From the NCBI RefSeq assembly GCF_008831285.2, contig NW_022204757.1:1-63347 (forward strand): DNA of 63,347 nt, read 5' to 3'. The translations under genes were made by a program, and so were the position numbers. Positions 39,450-51,780 of the stretch are shown here, piece by piece. The notes beneath the pieces are model-generated. The model was not told where the DNA came from. It saw nothing but the letters and a program-made list of their open reading frames with translations, and searched no databases. Each line of letters starts with the position of its first letter. Positions within the stretch are counted from its first letter, which is position 1. Source of the DNA: Nymphaea colorata. Taxonomy: Eukaryota; Streptophyta; Magnoliopsida; Nymphaeales; Nymphaeaceae.

Positions 39450-41217
39450 TCAGAAGTTATTTTTAATCGACAGGTTACGTGCTATCAGTTACAAGTAGTT
39501 TTTATATTGATACAGATTTTTGCCATTTTCCAGAAAGAGAGCCGTGGAAATTTAAAGTAGGGCCTCTTTGGTGAGATGCATGAGTTGCCCATAGGCATTG
39601 TACAGTATCTCTGCTATTTCCGCCTAGTTCAAAGTTGATTTTCCCTTTATCTGCAGTTTGTTAAATTGGGTCAATGCTTCTTCGCCCTTGAGGTGGATTA
39701 TATAGCTGGCAATCAGCTCAGTTGAGGCTAACGCTTGCTTGGCGTATACTTTGCCTATCTTGGCCTTAAACTTGGATCTGTCTTCATCGAAAATGCCTCA
39801 TTGTTGAATAACGACTCGCATTATTCTTTGCTGAGCCGACCATACTCCGATAACGCATATTTACCAATCATGGCTTCAAGCGATTCCACAGAACCTCCTT
39901 AAATGGCCGTTTTTACTACTATCTCTATCCTCTGATGTCCTGCCTGCCACCAAACCTGTCCTCTTCTATTTTTAGATTGATTGAATGCGACGACCCTCCT
40001 TTTTCTTTGATCACGCTTGCGCTGACCTCCTTACTGGAGACGGGAAAACTGGGATGCGGTGATTCCATCTGCATGCTGATGCTCTCCTGGCTCAGCTTAT
40101 AAGTCTTGTTTCTGTTTTTGCTCGACAATCCGATTTCTCCCTCCACCGATTGTTCCTTTGAGTCCATGTAAGCCCTCTAAATAGATTTATGGGCGCTGCT
40201 GAACTCCTTCCTACTGGGCCGGTAGAGCTGTTTTCTGATTGGTCCTCCTCGTAATGGGAGTTTTCACCTACATGATGCTGGCTGGAGGATTTGTGAGTAC
40301 GTGCGTTGACTTTTTTACCTGATGCCGAAAAATGAACTTGTTATTGCAGCAACGGACAAGTATGAAGGAGCGAAATTCTATAAACTGATTTGGTCAAGAG
40401 AATATTCCCGGACTTGAGCAGAAGCTCGTCGAATACTCGCTAAAGGAGCTCCATGGACGGCGGGTTAGGAAAAAATAGGCAATTTTAGTGCAATTTGAAG
40501 GTGAAGTAGGTTTTATCCATGAGGATATGGAGGAGAGACTGGATTTGCTTTTCGTTCTTGATGATGTTGGCGAAAATTTCCCGGAAATGAACCTCGCATA
40601 CGATCTACGTGAACTCCGCATAGCTAATCGTGTCGTGCTTGTTGAAGTCGAAGAAACTGCTGAGGATGAACTCGATTGAATTCTACAGCAGTTCCAAGAA
40701 ATCGTAAAGGAATTTGTAGCATTAGTTACGATCCAGCTGGCCATCCGATCCATGTCAAGACTTTAGCACAGCTCGGCTATAGAGCTTACTATTAGCTCGT
40801 GGAACTCGTCAAGAGCTGTTCTCGTCTTCAGGGATCTATTTGATAAAGATTGAGCTGTGATTTCCTTGTTGGAAAAATAGTACCTATCCTTCTCTTGGGA
40901 TAGCTAATGGTCGCTACTTCTTCTTGCTACTATTCGCATTTTTACTCGCTGTTCTATTGCTTAGAGTTGGGGGATATAAGCTATTGGCTTTCCGATATCT
41001 CCTTTATCCTCTTGGTTGGATTGACCACCATGGGGCTTTCGCTTCCAAAGTAGAATTTCAGAAAATTGCAATATTCCGATTGCGGAATCGTTCCAACTCT
41101 GCGTCGATCGAGCTGATCGAAAATTGCTTAAAATTGGTCTGCGAACTGAGCAATGCTAAACCCTTTCAAATAGTCCAATCCCATGGCTAGAGTCTCCAAA
41201 AACTCTTTTTTATTCAT
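39450..41217 (-). CDS. EF-hand calcium-binding protein
   Basis: About 583 residues after a 20-nt intron at 40248-40267 and four single-base losses (around 41000, near 40738 in GG, near 39916 and near 39797), which together close the frame. A degenerate EF hand lies at residues 35-50 (FDQLDRRRVGTIPQSEY). A canonical one reads DMDRDGQLDRNE, whose position-12 Glu is TAA; then FFDFNKHDTISYAEF. The C-terminal third is helical (KVYAKQALASTELIASYIIH) with a Ser/Lys-rich linker. Its ATG overlaps the stop of the upstream gene (ATGA). Function unknown beyond calcium binding. Confidence 0.65.
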
Positions 41218-41618
41218 AATTTTTAATCTCTCCTGGCGTATCCTCTGTACTTATTGTACTTGATGATGGTATTGGTTCCTAGGTGTTCTCCAGGATGTAG
41301 TCAGTCTGCATCTACGTGATCATACCAGTTCATCGAAGGCGATTCTGACATATTTTTCCTTTCCGTATTCTAGCACCCTCATCAATTCCTGCGAGACTTA
41401 GAATTCCATCCATGCGAATACCTGCACCAAGAGGGCGCCTAACTCCTCTTGACCGTAGTACTTCCAAGCGTTGGCATAGGGCTCGATGGCTTCTTGCGTG
41501 AGGTTGCGGATGAAGACTGCGGGACTATAATCTCGGAAAGAAATTTAAAACATTAATTATAAAGTTCCTTACCGAAATGCCCGGTTGGCTTATTTTGCGC
41601 TCCGGAAAACTAATCCAT
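41214..41618 (-). CDS. Small conserved-looking protein, unknown
   Basis: About 114 residues. Two introns: 41532-41572 (41 nt, the longest found) and 41306-41325 (20 nt), plus one lost base near 41281. The product reads smoothly (FDYSPAVFIRNLTQEAIEPY, ALLVQVFAWMEFEVSQELMRV, YVRIAFDELTDYILENT, NTIIKYNKYRGYARRDEKL) and is mostly helical. No family recognised. Its TGA overlaps the ATG of the EF-hand gene by the pattern ATGA. Confidence 0.55.
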
Positions 41619-42822
41619 GACTGCGCTATTGGTTATTTGAAAAAATGAGAATAGTTGGGTCGCGTTGTTTTATAATGTAGATGAAAGATTAATAGACACA
41701 AGTAGCATAGGCAGGGTTCATACCCTTTTGCACGCAGGACCGTGGAAGCTGGCTGGTAAATGCTTTTCTTTTTGGTCTGGGGCATCTTTTTCCTATGTTT
41801 TTTCCTATGGTAGCAAAGTTTCTGTAAGGTCATTATGCTTATCCACGCCAACGACGAATTAATATAAAGCGTTTGCAGGCATTTTTAATGAGAATACTCC
41901 TTTTAGTTTAGAAAGTCCCACAAGTGTAGCTAGTTATAGGCTCGGATATCCGTGGCTGGAGGTCTTTTTGATGATTTAATTCTTTTTATGATGGATGCAT
42001 CTCGAAAGATGCCAAAGTTTTAACATTCCTATTTAAAATACCTCTTACGCCTATCTTTTCCATCGTTTCATTCATCTTCGGCAAAAAATATGGGAAAAAT
42101 AGGGGATGTTGGAGCTCAATATAACTATAACAGCGATTTCTTTGTGTTACCTTTTTTAAAATATTGCAAACTTAAAGCTCAAAAACGACTTAAAGTCCAC
42201 CCAGCATCCAAAAATGCAGAGATCTGCAACTGGAGAGCCTTAGACTAAGTTTATAAGGTGATTTTATAGAGTTTTTTTATAGAAGGCTTCAACACAATTC
42301 CCCAACAAAGGCCAACAAATTTTTATCAAGCCTCAGGAGCAGTCTTATTTGAGCCTATCATCCCAAGTTTCAAGTTGTGGCCACATGGATAAATCCTCGG
42401 CTTAGAGAATCGTCAATAGAAAAAATAAACACCAAGTAACAAAAATTATCAATTAAACACATCACTTCTACCCGAAGCTACGTGGGCATCCTTTCCTCCG
42501 AAAATAACGCAAATTTGAAAAACTTCTGTTGATAATTAATCTTATGGCTTTTATTGATTTGAGAAGGGGGTTATTTTCGGCGAGCAAATTTTGGCAAAAT
42601 GAGCGGATAAGTGTAGCAGTGGTAATTTTGTTGAAGGAGGCAGGAAGGGTGATCTATTAATATGAGTATTTTCAATAAAATATATATATTTTTTGAATGG
42701 AGGTCCAAAAATCAAAAGGGGACTCTGTCATATAAGGCGAGCCTGTTCGCTAGGACAGCGGCGTGCGAACATTTGTTTTCGAAAAGGAATAAACTCATCA
42801 ATCATTACTATTGGATATTAAG
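41619..42822. other. Low-information region with one possible ORF
   Basis: About 1.2 kb, AT-rich, with many TGA in all frames except the ORF reported at 41991-42518. A GC-richer patch at about 42737-42772 (GGCGAGCCTG...GTGCGAAC) could be part of a small RNA gene, but I cannot fold it into a known class. Confidence 0.35.
41991..42518 (+). CDS. Possible protein-coding ORF, unknown
   Basis: 175 codons between ATG and TGA with UAR read as Glu. Composition is not strongly biased against coding (KIGDVGAQYNYNSDFFVLPF, WRALDEVYKVILESFFIEGF), but with a single stop codon an ORF of this length can occur by chance. No motif recognised. Listed so that it is not lost. Confidence 0.3.
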
Positions 42823-43711
42823 ATGAGCTTATTCTAAGAAACAGTCGACCTCAGCGCCCTCTTTGACCAGTATTGCCCGCTCAAAGACCACAAAGTCTCC
42901 ATCTACTGTCCGGACTACAACGCCTTCGTCTCGCTCGCCAAATTGGGAGCAGATACAAACGCAAAAGTACCTAGAAATCTCTTGGAAACTCAAATAATCA
43001 TGATCCGCTTCAAGAGGCGCCAAGAAGAGACGCAGAATACTGAGTCAGATAGCGGAGTCTAGTCGGGACTGGAGGAGAGCAGAGATAAAAAAGATAGAAG
43101 CAAATAAAGAACCATAGGAGAATCAATTGAACTTGTTAAACAGTGGAGGTCGTTGCATTTATCCAGTGTCAAATCAGGAATGAAAAAAATGAGTCTCTCC
43201 GAAGCCGCAAGAGCAATCGGCATCTCTAAAAAAACACTCGATGACTACTATTACCAGCTCCGACTCGGAGAGTTCTACAACTTCGATTTCGCAAATAATC
43301 TCAATTAAAAAGTAGGAATTTTGAGAGCATATGTGAAGGAGTTTAAACCCGATAGATAGATGAAAAATAAGAACCTACGTCACCCCAAAAACCTTAAAAT
43401 CATTGAGGAATTTGATGCTGACGTCCCAAAGATCATCACTGGGCCAGTTGAAGCTGAGCCCGCTTCACCAATGCTATAGGAGCTCAAGAGTCCTCTTCAT
43501 TCAAGAGTCTTTCTCTGGAAGAAGATTCCTTTTCCCACTATGAGAACAAATGCATCAATCCTTTTCTCACAGATGTGATGTCATCATACGAGGATAATTC
43601 TTCAAAAACTTCGAGTTCATGCTCGACGATCCGAACGATCCCTTCGTCGAGCTGAACCGCAACTTCAAGAAAAAGACAGCTGACTAATCAACAGATTTTT
43701 TCTTTTTCTGA
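42823..43711 (+). CDS. Helix-turn-helix-like protein, possible transcription factor
   Basis: About 296 residues once two lost bases (near 43501, T run; near 43608, A run) are counted; the length is then a multiple of three. A central segment MSLSEAARAIGISKKTLDDY looks like a helix-turn-helix of the sort found in homeodomain-like or sigma-like folds, preceded by a basic linker. The rest is charged and poorly conserved-looking. Ends in a Phe run before TGA. DNA binding is inference only. Confidence 0.5.
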
Positions 43712-43891
43712 AAGAGAAGGAAAAGGTTCTGCTATCTCCTTAAATAATTGATATTATTACTATTTATCCATCCACCCATAGCATATACAATAAATAACCT
43801 CTTCATCTTTTCATAAAGTGGACAGGTCATAATTTTATTTTAATCATACGATCAGAAAAACTTTTAAACATAATTTCTTCATATAGTTGTG

Positions 43892-44623
43892 ATGAACGCT
43901 GAAGGACAAGACCAATGTATGGTGCTAGGGTACTATGGAGTGAGGGCTAAGGCACAGGTATGCCGGCTGCTGTGTGAGTATCTAGAGTTGCCCTACTGTG
44001 ACCTCTATTTCTCGCCAGAATAATGGGATAATTACTAAAAAAACGAAGCCAAGGACTGGATCATCAGGGGATTGCCCTTCCTCAAGGACGGAGATTTCGT
44101 GGTTACTGGCCAGCACGGGATCATCGAGTACCTTGTGAGAAAATCTGGTAAGCTCTCTCTGCTCGGCAGTAGCATTCGGGACCGGATTAAGTTGGACATG
44201 TTCAAGAGCAAACACGACATAAAGGACAACATCATCGGCCTCATCTGCCAAATGAACCGCAATAAGTGCAAAGTTTCGCGGTCGCCCCAGCAGTCTCCCG
44301 AATTTTACTGGGAAGAAAAGATACAACCGAAATTGTTGGAGATAGAAAAGAACTGCAAAGAGAATGACTGGTATTTCGGCTACTTAACGGTCGCGGATTT
44401 CTCATTTTATGAAATGGTGAACAACATCTAGTGGCTTTTCCCGGACCTGATCAGTAATTTCCCCAAATTGATAGCCCTAAGGAACAGAGTTTACTCGTTG
44501 GATCGCATCCAGGCCTATTAAAGCTCGAGTAACTCCGTAAAAATCTTCAATCCTGTCTTCTTTTATAAGAGCTTCCAGCAAAACATGGAGGAAAAACACA
44601 AAATGGAGATTTAGAGCAAATGA
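43892..44623 (+). CDS. Glutathione S-transferase family protein
   Basis: 243 residues, one exon, intact. Thioredoxin-like N-terminal half (VLGYYGVRAKAQVCRLLCEYL, then LPFLKDGDFVVTGQHGIIEYL with the cis-Pro and the Ser/Gln-His pocket) and a helical C-terminal domain with WYFGYLTVADFSFYEMVNNI, the N-capping box region. Resembles mu/sigma classes. The last 35 residues are an extra Lys/Gln-rich helix. Conjugates glutathione to electrophiles or acts as an isomerase. Confidence 0.85.
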
Positions 44624-44835
44624 AGAACAGAAAGCTGCATTTAATCATTTCGTGATTTTTATTTCTCTTAATCTTCCTTCATTCGTCAAGAGCTTAGTGA
44701 ACTTTTTTAATTGGCTTTGGAGATATTCCATAAAAAATGGGCAAAAAATAGCTTTCTGTATTATTGCAATTACAAACGTAATATTGGATACATGATAAAG
44801 ATTAATGAAAGATGATGATTTCTTGTGATTCACTA

Positions 44836-45329
44836 TCATTAGGTGAGCAAATTTTGCATCTAAACGTTTTGTTCCTCCAATCCCTCCATTTCTGCCTGGT
44901 CTTCATCGAAGTTGCCATTGGTGGCAACTGAAGCGAAACTGACATCTCGGATCCTCCGATTCGAGAAAGTGTGCTTGTTATATTGAACAATCCTTGCTTG
45001 CCTGCAACAAATATTGTTGCTTTGTAAATGCAGTAGACTGCACATGCGGTACCTACTCTGCAAGGGGAAGTAGTGGGGATGTTTGGTCCCCAGGTAGCGG
45101 GAGGGACGAAGCTAATGTTGGATTTTCCATCAAAGTTGGGACTGAAGCTGAAATCATTTTCAAGGCTGGACGTAGAAGGTCAGGTTCACTGTGCTATCCT
45201 GAGCTGGCTTGGTAGTGTTCACCTAAACAGCATATATCCTGCCGATGGTGACTCATGGATGACTTTGAAAGGCAACGGTATCGCGGACGCTATGGCGATG
45301 AGCAGAATTAGGCTTATGATCTGTTTCAT
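44836..45329 (-). CDS. Small secreted protein, unknown
   Basis: About 165 residues. Clear signal peptide (MKQIISLILLIAIASAIPL). The mature part is Asn/Thr/Ser-rich with N-glycosylation sequons (NTT, NLT) and an even number of Cys around CRVGTACAVYCIYK, suggesting a beta-rich extracellular domain. The frame is disturbed near 45200 (either a 57-nt intron or two indels) and near 44980. No family recognised. Confidence 0.5.
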
Positions 45330-45533
45330 TTTTAAAATAATAGTATGATTTTTGTTCAAATTCTGAAAAGACCAAATTTCCAAAAGACTTTTGATTCTAT
45401 ATTTTTCACATGAAGAAAAACCCATCATATCTACCTTATAACTTCTCAATATGATTACAATCCTTATATTTTCTTCCTCAGTTGTAACTATAAAATGTTA
45501 AATTAGTCTTGATAAAAATATTTGTTGGGATAA

Positions 45534-48311
45534 TCAGCTTGTCTTGGCGACAAGTTTATGCGCACGCTTGATTTCGCGTTTGATGGTCTTGCTGAAGATG
45601 GATCTCTTCCCGCCAAAGAAAAGGAGGTCTTCATGCTGGGCGTGGTTGAGCATCTTGATCGTATTTCCCTCGAAAATGTACTCGAGCTCGTTGTTCTAGA
45701 GGACGTCGTTCGGCTTCCTGCGCTTCTTATCGACCAGACCGAAACTGTCAACAGTGTATATCTCGATTCCCTTAGCAATTCCACTCGCTTTTTGACGATA
45801 TCCTTGCCGACCTCTTCAGACTTGTAGTAAGATTCCAAATAGTTGAAGTAGATGAGCTTGTTCTCCTTGTTGTAGGTGAGACGGAGCACTTTGTTGTTGG
45901 TGAGGTTGTTGGCCAGGCAGAAGCGATTCAGAAGGACGAAGTAAATATCCTCGGAGTATTCATGCACGTATTTGAATGAGTAATTGATGAGCGGACAGAT
46001 GGAGGCGTTGGAGAGAGACTTGAGAAGATTGTCGAACAATTTGTAGAGAGTGCTGAACAGATAGGCATGCTTACCGAAGAGAAGATTCAAGTTTTACTCG
46101 AATTTTATGCCTTACTTTGCCTTTATACATGCGTAGAAGAGGATCTCGAACAGAAGGATCTTCTAGGAGTCCTCAGCAACCTATCTCATCTTGATGAGTC
46201 TCTCATAGACGGCGTAGATGAATCGTGTGAGAGTGTACAAGTGTTCTGAGCCGTAAAGGATGATCTTTTCTTCAGACTTTGCTGGCAGGTAAGAGTATTA
46301 AGACACCTTATCGTTCAAAAATCCCATAGTCTTGTTTTCTGCTTCTGATTTTTCGATAGAATTGAGCAGGGATATTTCCTGCTCCTCTGCCACCAGGACT
46401 TCAGGTCGATTTCCTCTTCAGAAGTGTTGGAGATTTTGTTGTAAAGCTTTTCCTCATCGAAGTTTTCACTAAGGCAACGCTTGACGGGAATGGTCCATCC
46501 CAAGAAGCCAACCAGGAACTGCTCCAGGAAGAGCTTGCATCGTATCTTTTCAGCTTCGGTTGTTTGCGAGGATTCATGTAGAAAATGAGAGAGAGTAGAT
46601 ATGCTGGCAGATGGGTTGCTCCTCAAGCGCCAAGATCATCAAGGATAGAAATGCCTGCGCTGTTCATCTTTCAGGTCAAAAGTCTCCACAGGGGTAAGGT
46701 TCTGGAAGTACATCGTTCAGTTCTGGAGCTGCTTTCGAAGCTGTTGAGGATGGTGAAGAACTCCTTTTTATCTTCAAAGGTAATCATCATGTTTTTGGAC
46801 TACCCTCCATTCTCCAAGATCTTGTTTCTTTCCTGAAGCTACGAGATAAGAAAGTTCCTTTCATTTTTTCCTTCTCGTTCTTTTTGAATTCAAAACCTTT
46901 AAGTCCAAAGCCTTGAAAAAGTTCTTAATGGCCACCTCACTCCAGTTCTTATTGGCATGGATCTCCTTGATGCCCTTGAGTTCGTTAATTTGAAGGGAAA
47001 TTTTATCTCTAAAGAGCTTCAGGGTTTCAATTTCATTTGATTTCAAAAACCATTCAAATTCTTCCTTTTGATCACGATGGCAATTCTTGTAAATTAGCTG
47101 CAAAACACCCATCGAAATACCTTGTTAAGCAGTGCCTATCTTTCCTCCTAATTCTTGAACGGCTTATCGTCCAGAAGCCTTTCCAGTAAGCTGTGCGTCT
47201 TCTACAATCTCTTCATGTAGATATCAAACTCATACCTCTCGTCTTCAGCCTTCAGCAAGTTGATCTCATTAGAATTTTTATTCCTTACACTAAAGTTTTC
47301 GCTCTCCTAAGAACCATAGGCACTGAAACCCATTTATCATTCATCAGCAACCTTACTTCATTCGATTTTCCAGAGCAAACAATCGGATAGTAAATCGGAA
47401 TTGAGACGTAACTGGGCGAAGCTCTTTCTGCATTGCTGAAGTTCATATCGTTGAGAGGCCTAAACACACTCATTTTTCTTCTCTCTGTCTCTCTCGCATC
47501 AATGATGTCTTTCACACACTCCATGTAGAGCTCTTCACTTGCACGTTGGCGAGCAGTCAAAGGCTTCATTTCTCGTGATGATATTGAGGTAGTATATCTT
47601 GATGATCTTGATGATGTAGTTGTAAGTCTGCTCATCAATCTGCTTCTCCAACTGCCGCAACAGGGCCCTCTCCTCTGAAGGATTGGTGAAGGTGGTCACG
47701 GGCGGGCGAGGAGTTCTCTCAGGAGGCTTCACCTGGTCAGTAGGTTTGGGAGGTGGCCTTGGGTTTTCCTTCACTGGAGGCCTCACGTCTGGTTCCTCGA
47801 CCATGTTGTTGGGTAGTTTTGGCATTTTCAAGTGGTCCATATTTTTGCGGTTAATCAGCTCTTACCCAGTCAAATCAAGAGCTTCTTCCGTGATGCGTTC
47901 AAGCTCTGGGTCGCCCTTGATGATGTCTCTGAGGCGAGGCTTGAGGCTCTTGCTGATTTCAATGGGATTCTAGCCCTTAAACTTGCTGAGGTCTTGGATG
48001 AGTCGAATGATTTCGTCAAAAACCTCCGCCCTATTCTTCTTGACGTATCCCATGAAGTCCTTGATCTTTTCGTCGTCGGGCCTGTTGACCACGAATTTAT
48101 TGCCCTCCTACATGTACATGTTGAGTTCTTTGGTGAGTTCGGAATGGGAGAGGAGCGTGTGGCTAATCTTGACGTAGCAGTCATACTCATCCTCTGTCTT
48201 CTCGTATTTCCTCAAAAACTTGGTGATATCCTTGTAAGACTGCAGGTTTTCATTCTTCAGCTTCTCCAGCCACCGCTCGGCCTGCTTCACATTGAGCTGT
48301 TTAAAGGTCAT
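45534..48311 (-). CDS. SIN3: SIN3-like transcriptional corepressor (PAH and HDAC-interaction domains)
   Basis: Two PAH-like repeats at the N-terminus (VKQAERWLEKLK...FLRKYEK...ELNMYM; KDFMGYVKKNRAEVFDEIIRL), a proline-rich linker, then the Sin3 HDAC-interacting domain: SYVSIPIYYPIV, VRLLMNDKWVSVPM, AEDERYEFDIYMKRLEKTH, LIYKNCHRDQKEEFEWFLK. The C-terminus has the Sin3a_C-like part (FKYVHEYSEDIYFVLLNRF). A 23-nt intron at 47098-47120 and base losses near 47327 and 45776 were found; others probably remain in 46200-46900, where I could not fix the frame. Scaffold for histone deacetylases (family knowledge). The start at 48311 is the first ATG before the first PAH; an upstream ATG at 48368 is possible. 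Confidence 0.75.
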
Positions 48312-48777
48312 AAGTAAATAATATACAAAACAAATTTCCATCCGTATATACCGCCCTCTCCTCACCATTAATTAATTCCAAATGCAACCGTAGAAACAAA
48401 CGCGACAACCTTTTTTAAAAACCTCATCAATCATCATAGAATATAAAATTAAAATAAATCGACTTCCAAACATAAAACATTCAAGATCTCCATACGCTCC
48501 AGATTTCACGTCCTTGGGGATAAGGAAACCCACTTTGCCCGTCATCGTGATAGACTGTTCGGACTTTTGAATGTGTGTGTTTTCATATGCGCTTAAACTT
48601 GTTAGGGCTTTATAATATCTCAACTACGTGAAAATCGCATATATCATCACATTGACAATTTTAGGACTGTTTTAGAGGTATGATAGTATGGGCAAATATT
48701 GGTTCACTTTATAACTTAAAAATATATGAATTAACGATCGACCTCCATGATCAGAAAGATGAAGACCGATTTGGGTG
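48312..48777. other. Divergent intergenic region between SIN3-like and B-box genes
   Basis: 466 nt. A minus-strand frame is open through it and in frame with the SIN3-like start, but the text is not convincing protein. It probably holds both promoters. Confidence 0.4.
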
Positions 48778-49694
48778 ATGACCACGCCTTCGAAAAAAGA
48801 TAGCCAAGGCAATCAAAGATAAAAAAGAGTTTATCTCCAAAATGACAACCCCAAGAGCAGTACAGCAAACGCGCAACTACAGTAGCAATAATCCCAACGC
48901 CTCCAACCTTAAAAAAGCGTAGAATAGGGCCGCGCATCAAAGCAAAAACAAAATACAATCCATATAAATCGTCAATTCGTTGAAAGCGTTCAAGAAAAGG
49001 GCGGTTTGGCTTGTTTACTTGCATCAACCACCCCAAGAAAAGAGGATTGTTCGAAGGAATGCAGAATAGATAATACTTCTACTGCCACTAGTGCGCCATT
49101 CACCTGGTCAAATCCAATATCCAAGTCGTTTAAATAAGCTCCGAAAGTCTAATCGTCAAAATGTTCCTTGAGGAACAATTTGAGAAGATAGCCGAGTAAG
49201 AATCTAAGGCCAAGCTGTCATTGAGGATTATTACCTAAACCTAAGAGACATCTTCTTGAACTGTATAAATCCTGCCATTAGTCTATAGTCAAGTCCGAAG
49301 CCATATAATTTGGAAACTTTTAGATTAGCGAAAGCTTGAATAAGATCATCGAAAGCTTAGGACAGGTCGAACCATGCCAACTGAAGTTCGATAGCTAGCA
49401 CGAAAAGGAAAATTACTCCAGCAACCTCCAAACTAAATAATCTGTTGAGAAGTATTTCTACAAAAAGGATCGATCATTTGACCCACGATCGTAATCTAAC
49501 CGTTCCCTTGAAGCAAATCCGCAAAAAAATGCAGCTATGTCGGCAGGTCAAGGGATAATTCCTTCTACAAGAAGAATTCTAAGGTGGAATTCCAAAATAG
49601 GCAATACGACAGTAAAAAATGGAACTAAGATGAAAAAATGCATAAGGATTATTTATATTTTTGCATTTCGAAAGCATACATATCAAAAATGTGA
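48778..49694 (+). CDS. B-box zinc-finger protein
   Basis: About 300 residues with frame disturbances. The start ATG (MTTPSKKDSQGN) leads through a Gln/Glu-rich stretch to a zinc finger CINHPKKRGLFEG...YFYCHECAIHL, the C-x2-H...C-x2-C-x2-H spacing of a B-box, followed by a coiled-coil region (FLEEQFEKIAEEESKAKL) as in TRIM-like proteins but without a RING. One base is lost in the G run near 49002, another near 49547, and at least one more around 49250. Ends WNEDEKMHKDYLYF...SKM at TGA. Confidence 0.6.
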
Positions 49695-49987
49695 GAGTTT
49701 TGCTGCGGATGTTCGATTTGTTCACAGTTTTATTCAGTTTCTACTGAACCAAAGGCATTGTTTCTGATTGTGAGGATAGCTTAGCCGATCGGCTGATGTA
49801 AAAATCAATGATTGATTCAAAATCTTTGATAGTTTATTGCAGTTGCTGTCTTGCTTGCAAAGGCCTTCAATCAGTCTATATTTTTTATCTTTGGCCGATG
49901 TGGGAAGCTTCCATAGACGTTATTCATATCCTGCCCGTATTTGATATTTGGTTCATGAACCAACTTCCATTTCGGATCTATCCCTTG

Positions 49988-51510
49988 TCAAATCCTTTGG
50001 AAAAGTTGATCATATAATTGATCAACTAGTTCAAAGTCTTTATCTTTTCCTTATAACCGTCCTTTTAGGCATTGCTGATGGTGTTCTGTTTTGGCTTTCA
50101 AGATTTTACTTATTTTACTATCGCTATGATAGCAACGAATGAGATTTTTCCACTTATCTTCTGGTCGAAGGCTTGATTATCTGCTTTTTAATCCTTGACT
50201 ATACAATTTATGATCTATTTTGGTCTGTTTGAGTCTAGCTTCATTGAATTCTTTAGGAGTTTGCTTGACGTATTTTTAATTTAGCTGCTTAATGACTTGG
50301 CTTAGCTTTTAAACTTCATCCTATAGTTGCTTGTTTTCCATCCTTTTTTCTAGATACTATTTTTCCCATAGCTTAACCTTCTATCGCAAAATATCAACCT
50401 CAGATGATGCCGTTTCCCCTTGGTTGGATGACAGATTTTGCTTTTTTAGTTCAGATCATTAATCTAGATTAGTATTTTATTCATTCTTTTGCACTAAAAT
50501 AATTATTTCTCTATATTTTGGCATTTTATCTCAAGGCCGTTGATGATCTGATCCTTTGCTTGGCTTATTGAGCATAATTATTTAAATTTTCAGTAAACGA
50601 TGCAATAACTTATGTTACATGTGCCAGATCTTAATAAAGTGTATCTAGAGTAACAGGCCCATAGGTTTTGAATTAATATTCTTCACAACCTTCTATTGAA
50701 ATGAGATCTGCTTTTGCCAAATTGCTTACTTGAGAAATTAGCTTGACAATCACCATATTTTGTTGATGGATTTGAATATATTTCTACATCTACTTTAGCT
50801 TTTATTAATGAGCGTCATTGATTTCATTGCCAAGATGCTTGATGTAATTAAGTTGAGATTTGATCTTTGAATATCCTCAGCCAGTTATTACTCTAACCTT
50901 TATAATTACTGGTTGAGAAGAAGCATTTACTACTCTAAGCGTTTCTTTTCGTCAGTTATCTTTTGATTTTATTCCTATTTTAGCTATAATCTTTATGAAT
51001 TTGCTTGATTTCCATCGTTTGCTGCTATATTAGCTGTTCTTTTGCAGCTTAGTATTGAAGGTGAGCTTATCTTGATGAGTTTAGCTATTATCTTAGATTG
51101 AAGATAGCTGAACTTAAGGAGTGCCTTTACTTTATTAATTCTGTGATTTCACTGTCTTTTTCGCTTATTTGAATGGATTGCTGACAAATAGTGCCGTCTT
51201 TCTTCTTCATTTATGCTTCCATTAGCTATTTTTCATGATTTTTCTCACTAATAATTTGGACATACTGCTGTTCTTTCTTGCTCCATTACTCGTTAAAATG
51301 ATTAAATATATTGCATACATTTTCCTCTAAGGAAAATGACGGTTTGGGTGCTGCTTTATGCTCATTGATATTCATCTCTTATTGGAGAAGCATGGCAAGC
51401 TTATTTTCAATGAGAGATTTCAAGTGAGTTTCCATATTGGATTCGATTATTCGATCGATTTCCTACAACTCTGCGAAGCTGTATAACTCCTCTTGAGGGC
51501 TGCTCTTCAT
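49988..51510 (-). CDS. Long coiled-coil protein, unknown
   Basis: About 500 residues of heptad-rich sequence (EELYSFAELEEIDRIIESN; RLEEEMLLLNQELERLEEEL; KLWEKEYLEKRMENKQL) with frame shifts near 50940 and 50860. The first in-frame TGA after FELVDQLYDQLFQRI is at 49988-49990, but the same frame continues in protein-like text (QGIDPKWKLVHEPNIKYGQD) to a second TGA at 49871-49873. I use the nearer stop as the end. No domain beyond coiled coil. Confidence 0.55.
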
Positions 51511-51780
51511 TTGAATTTAATAACGATTAGATAATATTAACTCCATCACATTAATTAAAAGTTCCATAGGGAAAATGCAACACATCAAATATGAATGATA
51601 ATGCTGTTTTGCTCAATAAATCTGCTAGTTTTAAAGAAGATTTATTGACATACTTATATTCTATCATCAGGTCACACTTGCATACATTTAATATCGATAA
51701 TTCTATTTATGCTGTGGGTTTAAAGAGGATTATTTTTTACCGCTTTGAATTGAGATCATAATAACTGCAATTTAAATTTG

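Noticed and set aside
42737-42772. GC-rich patch as a tRNA or snRNA gene
   Set aside because: No complete cloverleaf, no TTC box and no recognisable snRNA motif; left as an unassigned patch.
48372-48623. Minus-strand ORF upstream of the SIN3-like gene
   Set aside because: It is in frame with the SIN3-like start through TAA codons, but the text has no domain and sits in the probable promoter.
48846-48854. CAACCCCAA, which would match a telomerase RNA template for G4T2
   Set aside because: It lies inside the coding frame of the B-box gene and has no RNA polymerase III promoter or T-run terminator near it. I also searched by eye elsewhere and found no better candidate.
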